Shown here in pieces: positions 10,043-21,700 of a stretch of 64,000 nt of DNA. The DNA lies in assembly GCA_012064385.1 (NCBI GenBank), contig QRDG01001975.1, forward strand, positions 188,412 through 252,411. The letters are read 5' to 3'. The number at the start of each line of letters is the position of its first letter. The first letter of the stretch is position 1. A model generated the notes under the pieces. The model was not told the origin of the DNA. It saw only the letters and a program-made list of their open reading frames with translations, and did not search any database. The DNA is from Puccinellia tenuiflora. Its lineage: Eukaryota; Streptophyta; Magnoliopsida; Poales; Poaceae. Made by a program: the position numbers and the translations under genes.

Positions 10043-13000
10043 CTAGTTGAATTTGGCGTGGCGTCACGCCACGCCTTTGGTGATTTTTTTTATAGAATAT
10101 ATATATTGTTGTTCGACAAAATGTGCGCTGAATTGTAATGTTCAAACATTTTTTTTAATGAGTAGGTAGCATTTTTTGTGAGTATTTTGATAAATTTTCT
10201 GTAATGTTCAAATATTTAGTAGGGTGAAATGGTCGAACATGTTTGTATTTCGGCGGGAGTATTTAATTTAATTTAGGGAAGATGTATTAGAATTTCTTTC
10301 AAATAGTGATAACATTTGAATTCAAATTAGGGAAGGTGTGTTTGAATTAATTATAAATAGTGACAACATTTGAATATTCCAATTTGTTTTTTTTCTTCTT
10401 TAGCATACACCGCACTCGCTTTATTTTTAAAATGACTTGATTTGTTGAGTTTTGTCGTCTATTTTATCGAAAATTTCACTAAATTGCTTCTTTAAATTTT
10501 GATTAATTGGGAAATGTTAAAATTCGTTGGAATTTGTCGTCTATTTTATTTAATTTTTTCATTAATTTGGAAGTGTTTTTTTTTTACGTTTTCTGCCATA
10601 AGTAGGTTGCATATTTTATGTACTTTGGAAATCTTGAATTTCGTTGGAAATTGGTGTCGATTTTTATCCAATTTTCCAATAATTTAGAATATCTTTTTTT
10701 ATTCAAGTCCACACAATTGTCTACATAGTTGGAGTGAGTGCATTTTTTTCCAGTTTATTTGGTGAAATAAAATGTCTATATATGTTTGTGATTTGTCATA
10801 ATGAATTAGCATTTTTTGTGTGATTATTTTTTGAGTTGTTGCTCATATTGTTCTGATGGGAAATTTTGGCTTTTTTTTGCAATTTGGATAAATTGGGTGG
10901 GTTGCAATTTGGATAAATTAGGTGGGGTCCACCTTTGTTTGTTGGCCATCAATGGGTTGCATTTTTTTGTTTATAAGAATTATGATGCAATTTCCATTTA
11001 TTTTTCTTGATTTGTAGATTTGAAGGTGTTGATATTAGGACATTTATTATTTTTTATGGATATTGTTTAGGGAAATTGAATTGGCATCTGAAAATTTTAA
11101 ATTTTAAAATTTGAGTTGCGATGATATGCCATAAATAGTTGCGATGATATGCGATAAAATGTTTAATTTGAGTCTAAAATACCTTTTTTTAAGTAAGTTT
11201 GTAATTAGTGGAAAATCCTACGTCTAGTCAACTGAATTTTATAGTTATTTTTTTTAAGCATTTTGTATGTAGTTTAGTGAAAGTCCAAATATTTATCGAA
11301 CTAAATACTTAAATACGTTTGTTTGTTGGCATGAAATTTAATTTATAATTAGGGGAAATTTATTTCAAATATTTCCAAATGTTTGAAAGTACCGAAAATA
11401 AAAAGGAGAAGTTTATATTTACGAATTATTTAAATTTCAAAGTTGTTGAAAGTTGCTTGTATGTGAATTGTTTTTTCTCGTGTTTTTTTTTGTTCTTTTT
11501 TTTTGTGTGTGTTAATACTCAGATCTGGAAGGGATTGAACAGGTCACCGTGTAGTAGAGCACCTGAGCCCTGCATCCACGCAAGGATTTGGAATATTGCA
11601 TAAACAGTACTTCCTTTTTTTTTTGCTTAAACAAAACTTGGAATTTTCCATATTTTTTTTATCTATTGTAGATCATAAAAAAAACATTCGTTCTTATATT
11701 CCATCATTTAGTAGGCCCCATCTGGGACGGTGTGTTTTGAAATGTTAGAATTCGTTGTAATTTGTCGTCCGAAGTAACTTCATTTTTTATGCAAATTTAA
11801 ATTACATCCATTTTTTTATGAATTTGAAATGTTCATTTTAAGGTCTTTATTAGAGGAAATGCATGATATGAACACTTGTTAAAAATTTAATTGTACATAG
11901 TTAGAGCATGTGCTTCGTGTAATTAAAGCACGTGCATTTGGATTTTACTAATATTAAAAGTTTACATCTGTCATGAATATTGAAATTTTTAATTTAACTT
12001 CATAGTCTGAGGAAGTGCATTTGGATTTTCTTCAAATATTGACCTATTCAAAATGTTCGAATTTTTGTTTTTTTGGGTGTAAATAGTTGCCCTTTATTTT
12101 TTGTGGGCATGTTGATATATTTTGGAGTTTTTCATTTTTTTAGCAAGCTGGAATGTTCGAATATGTTTATATTTTTTTCGTTAACATTTATTTTTAAAGT
12201 CCTTAGTGAGTCAAAATGCACTTTCTTTGAATTGAATTCCATATTTAGAGAAAGTTCATTTAGATTTCATCCAAATATTAACCAAATTGGAATGTTCAGT
12301 TTAAGTCCATTATTAGAGGAAATGCATTATATGAGCATTTATTAAATTCAACTTCACATAATTAGAGGATGTGCATTTGGATTTTCTCCAAATATTCACC
12401 AACTCAATAAGCTTCAATATGTTTGTTTTTTACTGTAAATAGTGCTGTAGATAGTAGGCATTTATTTTTTTTGAACATGTTGTTATATTTTTTAGAGTAT
12501 CTCCAATTTTTTATCAATTTGGAATTTTCAAAGATCATTAATTTCTAATTTAAGTCCATATTGAGTGGAAATGCACATTTATTAATTTGGATTTCATAGT
12601 TAGAGATTTTTTTTCTTTCAAATTTAACTCCATATAGTTGGAGCATGTGCACTTGGATTTTTCCCAAAATTTTCACCAAATTGAAATGTTTAATAAATAT
12701 GTTCACATTTTTGCCATAATTAGTTAGCATTCATTTTTGTGATCATGTTGAGTTATTTTTCATATTTCTCGGATCGAAAGATTTGAAGTTATTAATTTTA
12801 CAGTATTTATCAAAATATTGACATTAGAAATATTGTATCGACATTAGAAATTCAAGATTTCCCAAAATAGCAAAATTTGTTTAGATTTGAATGTATCGAC
12901 ATTAGAAATGAGAAGTCTACTTTTACAAATTGTTTGAATTTCTAAATTGCTAGAAGTTTTATTATGTGAATTCTTTTTTAGTGGTTTTTAAATGCTAAGA

Positions 13001-13350
13001 TTTGGAAGGCATTGAAAATCTTAACAATTCTAAACTTAAAACTCGATCAAATGATGTAAATAGTCGTCTTTTTTTTGTGTTAATGTTTAGGCCCTCGAAG
13101 TTTTCAAAAAAATACGATCAGTTCCCTATCTACGGGAAAGTGTGGATTGCGGGTCAATTTCTCGAAGTGGGAGGGTTTTTTTTGGAGAACATCACAGTGT
13201 GATCTCTGGGCCGTCTGATCGCTAGCCGACGGCGGGGAATCGTGTTACTATAGGTACTGTAGCTACAGTAACTACTGTTCCTAGCTACAGCAGCCGAGCG
13301 CTCTCAGCGCGAGAAATGTTCCGTCTTTAATATAGTTATAGATAGATAGA
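10043..13350 (-). mobile_element. Helitron-like unit 1 (non-autonomous)
   Basis: On the minus strand the 5' end is TCTATCTATAAC...TATTAAAGACGG (exact start 13342, 13346 or 13350 because of a GATA run). The 3' end has a perfect 10-bp hairpin with a one-base loop (GGCGTGGCGT/ACGCCACGCC, 10055-10075), 8 bases, then CTAG (10043-10046) followed by host T. That is the full Helitron signature. The inside is very AT-rich with no Rep/helicase frame. About 11820-12720 holds degenerate direct repeats of ~115-250 bases (TTTAAGTCCATTATTAGAGG, GGATTTTCTCCAAATATTCACC). Confidence 0.75.
10055..10075 (-). other. Helitron 3' terminal hairpin
   Basis: Perfect 10-bp stem, one-base loop, 8 bases from CTAG. Typical Helitron terminator structure. 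Confidence 0.8.
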
Positions 13351-16300
13351 TAGACGAACAGCGCGCTTCACCGCGCCGTCTACATGACGTTCTGATACAG
13401 CGTGGCTAGCATAATAAAACTGAGGTGTTTTCCTCTGCTGTCGTGTGTAACACTTTTATGTTGCTAGCTCATCCCTGTGTGCACATGTATACCTTATAGA
13501 CCAGGGGCACATTTACATGCTCCAATGCTAACTTTTGTAGTTACTAACACAACACATGGACATGTGGCAAAATATGTGATACTATCCCAACTGTTAGGCT
13601 TATAATGTCTCTTTTTTATAGGGCACAAATGTTGCATGTAGTGCTATACTAACCAAAGAAAATTATCCATCTGTTTTGAGAAAAAAGACATACAACTTCA
13701 TTGAAGGATATTCCATTTCTTTTCGGTCATATAGGCAAAGCTGTAAAATATGAGACACTTATGTCTCGAAAAAATATCCAATTCAGAGCATTCTTCATAG
13801 GAGAAGTACTCCATATTGCACAAGAGCAGGGAGTTATAAAAACAAATAATCTTGCTCAAGATCTTGTGATATTGAACCATGATAAAGGCACATATAAGTA
13901 TTCACACACAGTGCATAGGAATTAGACTAAACTAATTAAGTGTGCCACACTCAGTATGGACACTGGCAATATGAATAAAGGATTGTAGCAAATCATCATA
14001 TATGGTGTACAAATTACATAGGAGTCACAGAAGAGAGACTGAGATTGTGCCTGTTACTTAAGCCAGTGTAGACTCAGTAATATAGCAGCAAACTCATAGG
14101 AAAATAACCACTAATGCTATCCAGAGTGGAAAAAAAAAAAGCAAAAACTCCTCAGTTGACCAAGCCATTTCATTCATTCAGTTTTCTGTAGTGAACCTCT
14201 GCAACAAAATTCATGAGTGTTCATTCTAGTAATGCACTCACAAACCCAACATTCCCAAGCAAGTGAAAAAGATATGGTGTAGTACTGAACCTACATCATG
14301 GTAGCATGGTAGAGTGCATTCCAATTCGGCAAGCTTGTCCAGGTGCCATTGAGTAATAAGGAGTTCATCTAGTTATTTTATTTCATTGAGAGTGAAGCAG
14401 GGCAGATTTGCAACATTGGGAGCTACATAGACCCTTCATCTGACCTGAACTATATATGCACAATAGACGACTACACTGGCTTCCAGTTGTGATGTCATTT
14501 ACATGGACACTTGTACGATTCACAATCCTTATCTAGGCCTATAAAGGCCATTATAACTAATGTAGTAAACTGCTACTCTGAGATGGTTTTCTTCGCTATT
14601 TTGCAGAAGAAAAGTCGCAATGTCTAGAGCAGATTAGTCTAATAATGCGTACTGTCCATTGAGAATCTTCTTGCAGCCATGGCAGCAACTTACCTCATGC
14701 TTTCTGAAAATATTCATACCCTGCCTCTGAGATAACATGTTACAGGATATATATAGGCTTGTGACATTAAGAGGTTAGCTGCAAGCAATCGTGTAAGTAA
14801 TTACTTTGAGAGCTCAGTTTAGTTATACATTTGTTCTAGAAAAAAAATTATTACTGAAAAGCTGAATAGGTTAGGCTAAAAGAATTGGTATCCATGTACA
14901 TCAAGATCAGTGGCACATGGAATCCTTTAGCTAGACTACCGACTGCCGAATTTAAGGCAACAGAGAAAGAACATTACCCTCATACCCTGCAAAATACACA
15001 GACCCTCTAAATAATATGATTCAATCGTTTCATTTTTCTTGGTAAAGATAAGTATCCATACTTGACGCTAAGAAATTGTTAATTAACATACCATCATCAG
15101 TTAATCACTTAGAGGTAGAGATATGGTTCCTACAAAATAAAACACAATGAATAGACAGATGAATAGCAACCTGAACATTGGATAAATCTGAAAACAACTC
15201 AAGGAGATGAAGTTCTGTGACTTTCACAAACAAATGCAAAATGCCACAAAACTGAATCCTTTTTTTCTGAGCACCCAACAACACGGTTGAGCACAGATTA
15301 CTCCCTATTCAAGAACTTATCAATGAAGGATACTACATATTTATGTTAAGATCAAGCGAGAAGGCTCTACTTCCATTTTTTGTGCCAAACCACACATCTA
15401 TGGAAGTTTTCCATGATTAACATGCTAAATGATGCAATTCAGAGGCTACTTGACAGATCAATAATGTAGTTTTCAGAGATTCAAATGTGTATGATGTGAC
15501 AATAATGTTAGTTGTACAAATGCATCGGTCTAGACATCAACCTGTAGAACAATTTTGAAATTTTCTACCTCAAATATGTGAGAATAAGTTGGGGAATAGG
15601 CGTGGGGCGAGGATTAGAATCGAAATACCATTGGTGAGTTCGACGACTTCAGGCGAGCGGCGAGCAATTGGGCCGGCAGCAGGAAATTACGGCTGGCGGC
15701 CGGCGACAGCTGCTAGTTGGCCCTGGTCACGAGGCGAGCGGCGGGTCCTCGGTGGGTGGCTGCGGGAGACGTTGCGTTGGCATCGCCAGCAGGGTGAACG
15801 GCAGGCAGCCTCGGCACTACTGCCGGTGGAGCACTCCGGTGTTGGACGCAGGAGGTGTCGCGGCGGGCGCGGCGGGCGCGGCGGCAACGGCATCGCCGGC
15901 GGAGCACTCCGGTGTTCGACGCGGGGAGCCGGAGGGGCGGCGTCCCGGACCATTTGGTCGCCGGAGCGGCCGGCGGCAAGCAAATCGGTCGGCGCGGACG
16001 GCGACCGCGGCCGCGAAAAATCCGCGACGACTGCGGCGTCCCGGCGGCCGATGTGCGGCGAGTAAGTGGAGGAGACGGCGGCAGTGCTTCCCATGTCCGT
16101 CGATCTGAGCGGGGAGGGGCGGAGCGGCGGTAGCACGCATCGGCAGCGGCGGCGACTCCGGCGTCGCACGGGAGGAGAAGGAGGGGGAGGGGGGTGTGAG
16201 GGCAGTTTTGCGTTTTTGTCCTTGTGTTTTCCTGGAATTACAAACAGTTCCATCGCTGCGTTGAATGGTGGACTGCGGGTTCGATTTACGGTTTTGAGAG

Positions 16301-16477
16301 GGGCCTTTTTGCAAAACCGTCACGGACGCGTCCTGCGGGCCGTCGGATCGCCGGTGGACGGCCGGGATCGCCCGGGTACTGTAGCTACTATAGCGCTACA
16401 TGAATCACTGTTCCTCGCAACAGTAGCAGGAGGCCTCTCCGTTCGCCAAAAGGTTCGTCTTTAATATATAGAGTAGA
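13351..16477 (-). mobile_element. Helitron-like unit 2, upstream in tandem
   Basis: The minus-strand 5' end at 16477, TCTACTCTATATATTAAAG, shares TATTAAAGACG and nearby GGAACAG and GTAGCTACAGTA wording with unit 1. At the other end a GCGCG/CGCGC hairpin (13361-13376, loop CTTCAC) lies 6 bases from GTCTA, directly before the start of unit 1. The final base of CTAG is not preserved, so the junction is less certain. The body contains a GC-rich block (15590-16250) and intron-like AT-rich sequence (13380-15580) that may be a captured gene start on the minus strand; no product recognised. Confidence 0.55.
15590..16250. other. GC-rich gene-like block in Helitron unit 2
   Basis: Long frames exist on both strands because stops are rare in GC-rich DNA; none resembles a known domain. 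A 76-base offset direct repeat (GGAGCACTCCGGTGTT at about 15825 and 15901) is present. Possibly a captured first exon and 5' UTR read on the minus strand. Confidence 0.4.
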
Positions 16478-16785
16478 TGGAGATTGTCTTAACTGCTTAG
16501 CCCTGTGTGGAGCAAACATATCATTATATGATTTTCTTTAATCTGGTTGTGGCATCGGGAAAGGCAGAAATTTCTGCACATGAAGGCCGTGTTAAGTTTT
16601 GTTCTGTAGAGAGAGAGAGCATGGATATGCCGACGGCAGCGCCAAGGAACGCCGGCGATCTGTCTTCTATCGACCGCGGTGCCAACGAAAGCCAGCGACG
16701 GCTGGGGCGATTGCAAGGACGAAGGTATGGCGATCTATCTCCAGTCGACAACGGCGTGAAGGAACGCCAATGACGACGACGGCCC

Positions 16786-16832
16786 GTGCGATACCGACGG
16801 CCCGTGCGATATCGACGGCTGCGGCCCGTGCA
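16786..16832. repeat. 18-bp tandem repeat
   Basis: CGACGGCCCGTGCGATA units, two full and one partial, inside the right arm of the TIR element. Confidence 0.7.
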
Positions 16833-17040
16833 AGGGCGATGGCGGCGGCGGTGCGAGGCTCATCTGTTTTCCTTCTTTTTTTACGGTTTCTGTTAGCGCT
16901 AAGGCCAGCGGATGGAACACAGTAGATTCCCCTTATAATAATAAACAATTAACACTAACCCAAAAACTCAACGGTGGATATGTCCAATTACTAGTAGCCC
17001 ATAGGACTATAATTTGTACCGTAAAAGAGCCCTTTTTTAG

Positions 17041-17384
17041 ATGCTTATTGAAAGCTTTTATTTCCTACAAGTGAAGTCTACAAATTTGACCATCATGTAA
17101 TCAGCAAGAGAATTATCATGTAAACGTATTTAACCAAACAGGTGAACATGCGCATACAGGTTGGCTACAGGAATTCACCATTGCAACATAGAAATATCTC
17201 AAAACAAACATATTCACTAGAACTAGGTTGTACAATTATATACATCTCGAAGCATATTTTGAGACCGTCATCGACAATAAGTAGCAAGAGATCAAGAAAT
17301 CTCGGTTCGTAGAGAAGGGATGGAGTGACATCATGTATAGTGACGTTGAAAACACATACGCATTACACCCAACTGTTATTGTAT
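17041..17384. other. Unassigned AT-rich spacer
   Basis: Right flank of the TIR element up to the Stowaway MITE. No coding or repeat signal that I recognise. Confidence 0.5.
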
Positions 17385-17386
17385 TA

Positions 17387-17541
17387 CTTTCATTTCTAAA
17401 TATAAGATGTTTTATCTTTTTTAACATTTTTTAGATTTGGATGTATCCATACACATTTTACTGTGTTGCTACGCTCATTTTGATTTGAACGTAGACTAAC
17501 TCATAATATCTAAAACATCTTATAATTTAGAATGGAGAAAG
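17387..17541. mobile_element. Stowaway MITE (155 bp)
   Basis: Ends CTTTCATTTCTAAATATAAG and, reversed, CTTTCTCCATTCTAAATTAT share a gapped inverted repeat continuing to AAGATGTTTTA. Flanked by TA on both sides (17385-17386, 17542-17543), as for Tc1/mariner-derived Stowaway elements. Confidence 0.85.
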
Positions 17542-17542
17542 T

Positions 17543-17731
17543 ATGTCGCAAAGCAAAACATCTAATAGCAAAATGTCGAATGTATATAGGCGGCGAGACC
17601 GCGAGAAGAAGCTCGCCTATTTGTCTAGTTATATTTTCATTTCAGCGAATTTATAGAGTTTTCGAAGAAAAAATGACTTCCCATCCCGACCCGCGCTTGG
17701 TCAGGTGTGCCCGGTCACTACGGTCAGCACT
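17543..17731 (+). promoter_or_regulatory. Probable displaced upstream flank of the BAM7/8-like gene
   Basis: Unique-looking sequence that ends in ACTACGGTCAGCACT (17717-17731), the first copy of the 15-bp target duplication whose second copy (22077-22091) opens the 5' leader of the gene. Before the insertion these bases were about 115-300 bp upstream of the ATG. No clear TATA box; promoter role is inferred. Confidence 0.45.
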
Positions 17732-19097
17732 CAATAGTTGGTGGGGAGACTGGTGAACGGGATCCCCCCGCTCCCTCCCGTGTCGCTCCCGCTCGGGGCG
17801 GCACCGGAGGGCCCCCAAACCCTAGTTCTCCAGCCCCTCCCCCTCTCCCTCCCTCCCTCGCCGCCGCCAGAGGCACCCACCGGGAAGCCGGCGCGCGGCT
17901 GCCAAGGACGGTGGCGGCGGGGACCTCGCTGCTTCGTCTCGCGGGCGGAGAGCTGCGGCATCTGAGGCGGCGGCCTCGGAAGGTGAGGGCGGCGTCGGCC
18001 CTGGCGGCGGGGGGCGCTTGCTGGTGCTGCTGACCGTCTCTTTCGGCCGTGCGGGCGGCGAGGGGGACGGCGGTTCGTGGTCACGGCGTTGGGGGCGCCC
18101 CGTCGGCCGCCATCGCCAGATCTGAAGACGGCGACCATGTCCTGCGCAGTTCTCATCCCATGAGCATGTCTTGCTGGGGTGGCTGGGTCCGGGGAGCTGC
18201 TGGGAGAAATCCTCGGCCGGCTGGGGCGGCCGCGCCGTCGGCGACGTCTCCAACGCCACTCCCCTCCTTGGAGGCGACGGTGAGGTATTCCCCTTGCCCG
18301 CCCTCCCCCCTTAGCCTGGGTGAAAACACTAGATCCTTGCTGAACGGACGGCGGCGGCGCTCCGGCGTCGCGTTCTCCCTGGAGGCGTCGTCTTGGGCTG
18401 CGGGGTGATGGTGTCCTGCGTGTGGTTTTGTGGTGTGCTTGTGGCGGCGTTTTTCCTGCGGCGAGGTGTTGTCAGATGTGGTCGAAGCTCCCTCCTTTGC
18501 GGTGCTCACCTCTGCAGGTGGTCTGTCCGTCGGCGGGTCGGCGCCCTCGAGCCTGGGCGAGAGGGGAAAGGGTTCCCCTCTGCGACGGCAGCAGCCTGGC
18601 GGTTGGCGAGGAGACAGAGTTCGGGTTGAGCTCTGACCTCCTATGGCGGCCCTTGCCCTCTTTGTGCCGTGTCTTCGTTTTGTGAGCTCGTCCGATAACC
18701 TGCGTCTTGCCGCGTTGTCGGTGCCGATGGCGACGTCTGTGGGCTGCTCGCGAGCTGTGATGTACGTACTGGCCTCGTCTCCTTTGCAAAGCGTCGTGTC
18801 TGCGCTTCGTGCTCTAGGTTGAGCTACTCTGCCTTCTGACGGTACGGCGCCCTTCGAGTCAGGGCGAGAAGACAGGGATCTTCTTCGAAGGTGGAGGCAA
18901 ATGGCATGATGACGACGACAAGTTGGGAGTTGAAGACGGCGGGATTCTCCGGTGGTGCCTTGGTTCACAGCGTTATGTTCCTCTGCGCCGACCATGTGGT
19001 CGGACGGTGACCTCGATGCTCAACTTGTGCTTCTCCATGTATTATCTGTTTGCTTGTTGTTTTCGTTGCTGGAAGCTGTTCCTGCAGCATGTTGTAA

Positions 19098-19980
19098 GAG
19101 CATCTCCAACAGCAGCGCTAAAAACGCTGCGCGCCCAAGAAACCGCCGATATGGCGCGCGCGCACCCGTTTCGGCGTCTCCAGCAGCCGCGCTAAAACTC
19201 CGCGCGCGGTAAAAAGGGGCCAGCGCGCTGGCCCGAGCTGTACTCTCTGCGCTGAATTTGGGGCGGCCGAGCCAGCGCGCGGTGCGAAAGGAAATTGCGC
19301 GCGAGAGAGCCAACCGCCGCCGGATCTGAATCCTCCATCCGCGCGCCGTCCGCATCTTCTTCCCATCTTCGCCGGCGACCATGGCGCTGGAATAGACCAG
19401 CCGTCGGCGCTTCCGCCGCTCGTCCCCTGCGAGTCGCCGGGTGTACCGCTGGGTAGGTCGCCGCCGCGTCGATTTTGGCCCGCAGCGCCACCGATGCCAC
19501 TCCGGTTCCGTCGCTTCCACGTCTACTCCACAGCGCGCAGTTCCTCCGGCGAGCTGCGCGCAGTCGCCGCTCCTTGTTCCAGCTCCTTCCTCGCCGCCAG
19601 CCAGAGTTCCTCTGACGAACATTGAGTTGAATTTGTGTGTTTGTTTCATTTGTTGTGTTGTGTAATGAACTATTTGTTCTATTTTTCCGGAACAACTATT
19701 TATTTGTGTTGTAATAAATAATTAAACTATTTATTGTTGATTTATTTCGTGTCTGTTTGATTCGGTTTGTTTGCATGTTTGATGTGAATGTTGTTTGCGC
19801 TGGGCGCGCGCGGTGGAATTTTTAGCGCGTCCGCTGGAGTTAAAAATTGTGCAGCCGCGCCGCGCTAACTATAGCGCTTCTGCTAAAGCAAAACAGGCGC
19901 TGCGCGCGCAAAATGGCAATTCTGGCGCCGCAAAAAAAAATATAGCGCGCCGGCGCGTAGCGCTGCTGTTGGAGATGCTC
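19098..19980. mobile_element. Harbinger-like element 1 (883 bp)
   Basis: Perfect 23-bp terminal inverted repeat starting GAGCATCTCCAACAGCAGCG, flanked by TAA on both sides (19095-19097, 19981-19983), as in PIF/Harbinger. GCGCGC-rich arms. A middle part with a short Arg-rich frame (19441-19665) followed by an AT-rich, 3'-UTR-like stretch with AATAAATAAT; no transposase. Confidence 0.85.
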
Positions 19981-20397
19981 TAACAGGCGTCCAAAAAAAT
20001 GCCGCGCGCCCAAAAAACCACAAGTTTAGCGCGCGCGGGGTCGAAAGTCGCGCTCCAACAAATGCCCTATAATAAAGCGCACCCAAAAAACCATGCCACG
20101 CGCGGGACAAAGCGGTATCGTAAGAGCATCTCCAACAGGCGCCCAAATTGGCCCGCGCGCGCCAAATAACCGCTTTTCCCGCGCGCGGGGCCAAATCGGC
20201 CGCTCCAGCAGGCGCGGGGAAAAAGAGCGCGCGCGAAAAAGCGAAGCGCGCGCGGGCCAAAGCGGTAGTTCTGGCGCTATATACACCGCCCCGTGTCCAG
20301 CGTGCGCTCCACCATGCGTAGCGCAACGGCTTCCCCTCACTCCCGCCACCGCTAGGATTCCAGCCGCCACCGCCGCGCAACCACTTCCCCTTCCACG

Positions 20398-20920
20398 ATG
20401 CCGCCGCGCCGCCGCTCGCAGTCCGGCTACCGCGGCGTCCGACGCCGCCCCAACGGTCGCTACACCGCGGAGATCCGCTCCGGCGACACCCGCGTCCCGC
20501 TGGGGACGTTCTTCAGCGCGCAGGCCGCCGCCCGCGCGTACGACGCGGCGGCGTGGCGTCTCGGCCGCGACCCGGCCTCCATGAACTTCCGCGACTCCCG
20601 CAACCTGCAGGAGGCGGTGGACCGGGCGCCTCAGCCGTTCATCGTCACCGCCGAGGACCGCCGCGCGCAACGCCTTCGCGCGATGCTCAACCTCGTCGCG
20701 GTGAACGACCGCCGCGCCGTGGACGCGTGGTACCCGCGCCCACCCGGACCAGAGGGATGAGGAGCTCGCGCACTGGGAGACGTTGCGCGCGGAGGCTGAA
20801 CTGGCGGCCGGCCGCGCCTGCTGGCCCGCCGGCGACCCGATGTGGGACGCGCTGCAGGACTCCGTCTCCGACACGACGAACTCCGACAGCGACTTCTACT
20901 CCTCCGACAGCGACTTCTAG
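20398..20920 (+). pseudogene. AP2/ERF-domain protein ORF, frameshifted, inside a transposon
   Basis: ATG at 20398 after a short CG-rich leader. Residues about 10-64 form one AP2/ERF domain: YRGVRRRPNGRYTAEIR, LGTF, then AARAYDAAAWRLG and MNF, the GCC-box type fold with the usual YRG and RAYD elements. The WG of typical ERFs is replaced by NG and the beta-2/3 loop is short (SGDTRVP). In frame 1 the ORF stops at 20760 (120 codons). After a frame change near 20735-20741 the reading continues for 60 codons (HPDQRDEELAHWE, then an acidic SDSDFYSSDSDF end) to a stop at 20918-20920; that second half clearly belongs to the same protein. Whether the family acts as a transcription factor or is only amplified by the transposon is unknown. 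Confidence 0.75.
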
Positions 20921-20941
20921 TCCTCCGACGGCGACTTCTAG
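20878..20941 (+). repeat. 21-bp tandem repeat at the AP2 ORF end
   Basis: Three copies of TCCGACAGCGACTTCTAC-type units. The second ends in TAG instead of TAC, making the stop at 20920; the third copy ends in TAG at 20941. Confidence 0.75.
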
Positions 20942-21554
20942 ATCGTCGGCGCGTTCCGCCGGCACGTAGTGTGTCCGTGCGCGCCTATATGCGCGTAGTG
21001 TTAATATGTGTGCGTTTGTAGCGCCTGTGCGCATAGGTGTCTTCGTCGAACCCTAATATATTTCTATTTCTATGTCTTTTTTATCCAATTTCAGCGCGCT
21101 CTCGTTGTGGATAAGGTTTCTGGCGCTCTATTTTAGCGCGCCTGCTAAAGCGGCAAGTTTTGGCGCGTCTGTTAAAACGAAACAGACACGCGGCGCGCCA
21201 AAACACCTTTTTGGCGCTGCAAACTTTTTATTCCGCGCCGGCGCGTTGGGCGCCTGTTGAAAATACTCTAAGGTGGAAATTTGGGGCGCCCGCTCCCGCA
21301 CGCTGCAAAATCAGAAAGTCTAGGGCGAAGGAAAACTGCCAAACTGAACTTCCGCAGCCCGCATCCGCCGGCCGCGACCTCGCCGCCCGCCCGCGAGCTC
21401 GCCCGACCGCTGTCCAGCTCCGGCCGCCGCGACCTCGCCGTCCCCGTCCGCGACCTCGTCACCCGCGTCCCCGGCCGCGACCTCGCAGCCCGCGTCCCCG
21501 GCCGTGCAGCCGCCCGCCCAGCCGTTCTCCAGCTCCGGCCGGCCGCCCGCAAGC

Positions 21555-21700
21555 CGCGCAGCACGCACGCGAGCCCGGACAACACGCACGCACAGCACGC
21601 ACGGCCGCACGCACGCACAGCCGCACGCACGCTGGCTGCCGGCCGCCGCACAGCACGCACGCACGCTTCCGGCCGGCTGGCCGCACACACGCACGCACGC
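21555..21700. repeat. GCAC/CGCA-rich simple sequence
   Basis: Runs of CACGCACG, GCACGCACGC and CACACGCACG. They create long arginine/alanine or valine-rich frames on both strands. Confidence 0.8.

Larger units (their letters stand above)
9473..17032. mobile_element. TIR DNA transposon (hAT or MULE type) interrupted by Helitrons
   Basis: The left end GGGCTCTTTTACAGTAC and the right end (reversed) GGGCTCTTTTACGGTAC form a terminal inverted repeat with one mismatch in 17. Both are flanked by the direct repeat TTTTTTAG (9465-9472 and 17033-17040), an 8-bp target duplication. Taking out the Helitron block (10043-16477) leaves about 1.1 kb of own sequence: two GC-rich arms (9645-10000 and 16600-16920) without a transposase, so it is non-autonomous. 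8 bp favours hAT, while the terminal sequence looks more like Mutator; I leave the superfamily open. The GC-rich arms could be captured gene pieces (inference). Confidence 0.75.
20124..21268. mobile_element. Harbinger-like element 2 carrying an AP2/ERF ORF
   Basis: Left end GAGCATCTCCAACAGGCGCC; right end reversed GAGTATTTTCAACAGGCGCC: 20 of 23 bases match and all three differences are C/T. Flanked by TAA (20121-20123; 21269-21271). The right subterminal region (CTGCTAAAGC, GGCGCGCC, GCAAACTTTTTATT, CGCGCCGGCGCG) has the same layout as those of elements 1 and 3, so all three belong to one family. Its only coding content is the AP2 ORF. Confidence 0.8.

Noticed and set aside
15589..16464. Overlapping long frames on both strands
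   Set aside because: GC-rich, Arg/Ala/Gly-rich translations in all frames without any domain; noted only as a possible captured exon region.
17707..18995. Several long frames including 280 codons on the minus strand
   Set aside because: They lie in the GC-rich part of a retroposon bounded by a target duplication; no domain, no codon bias distinct from the opposite strand.
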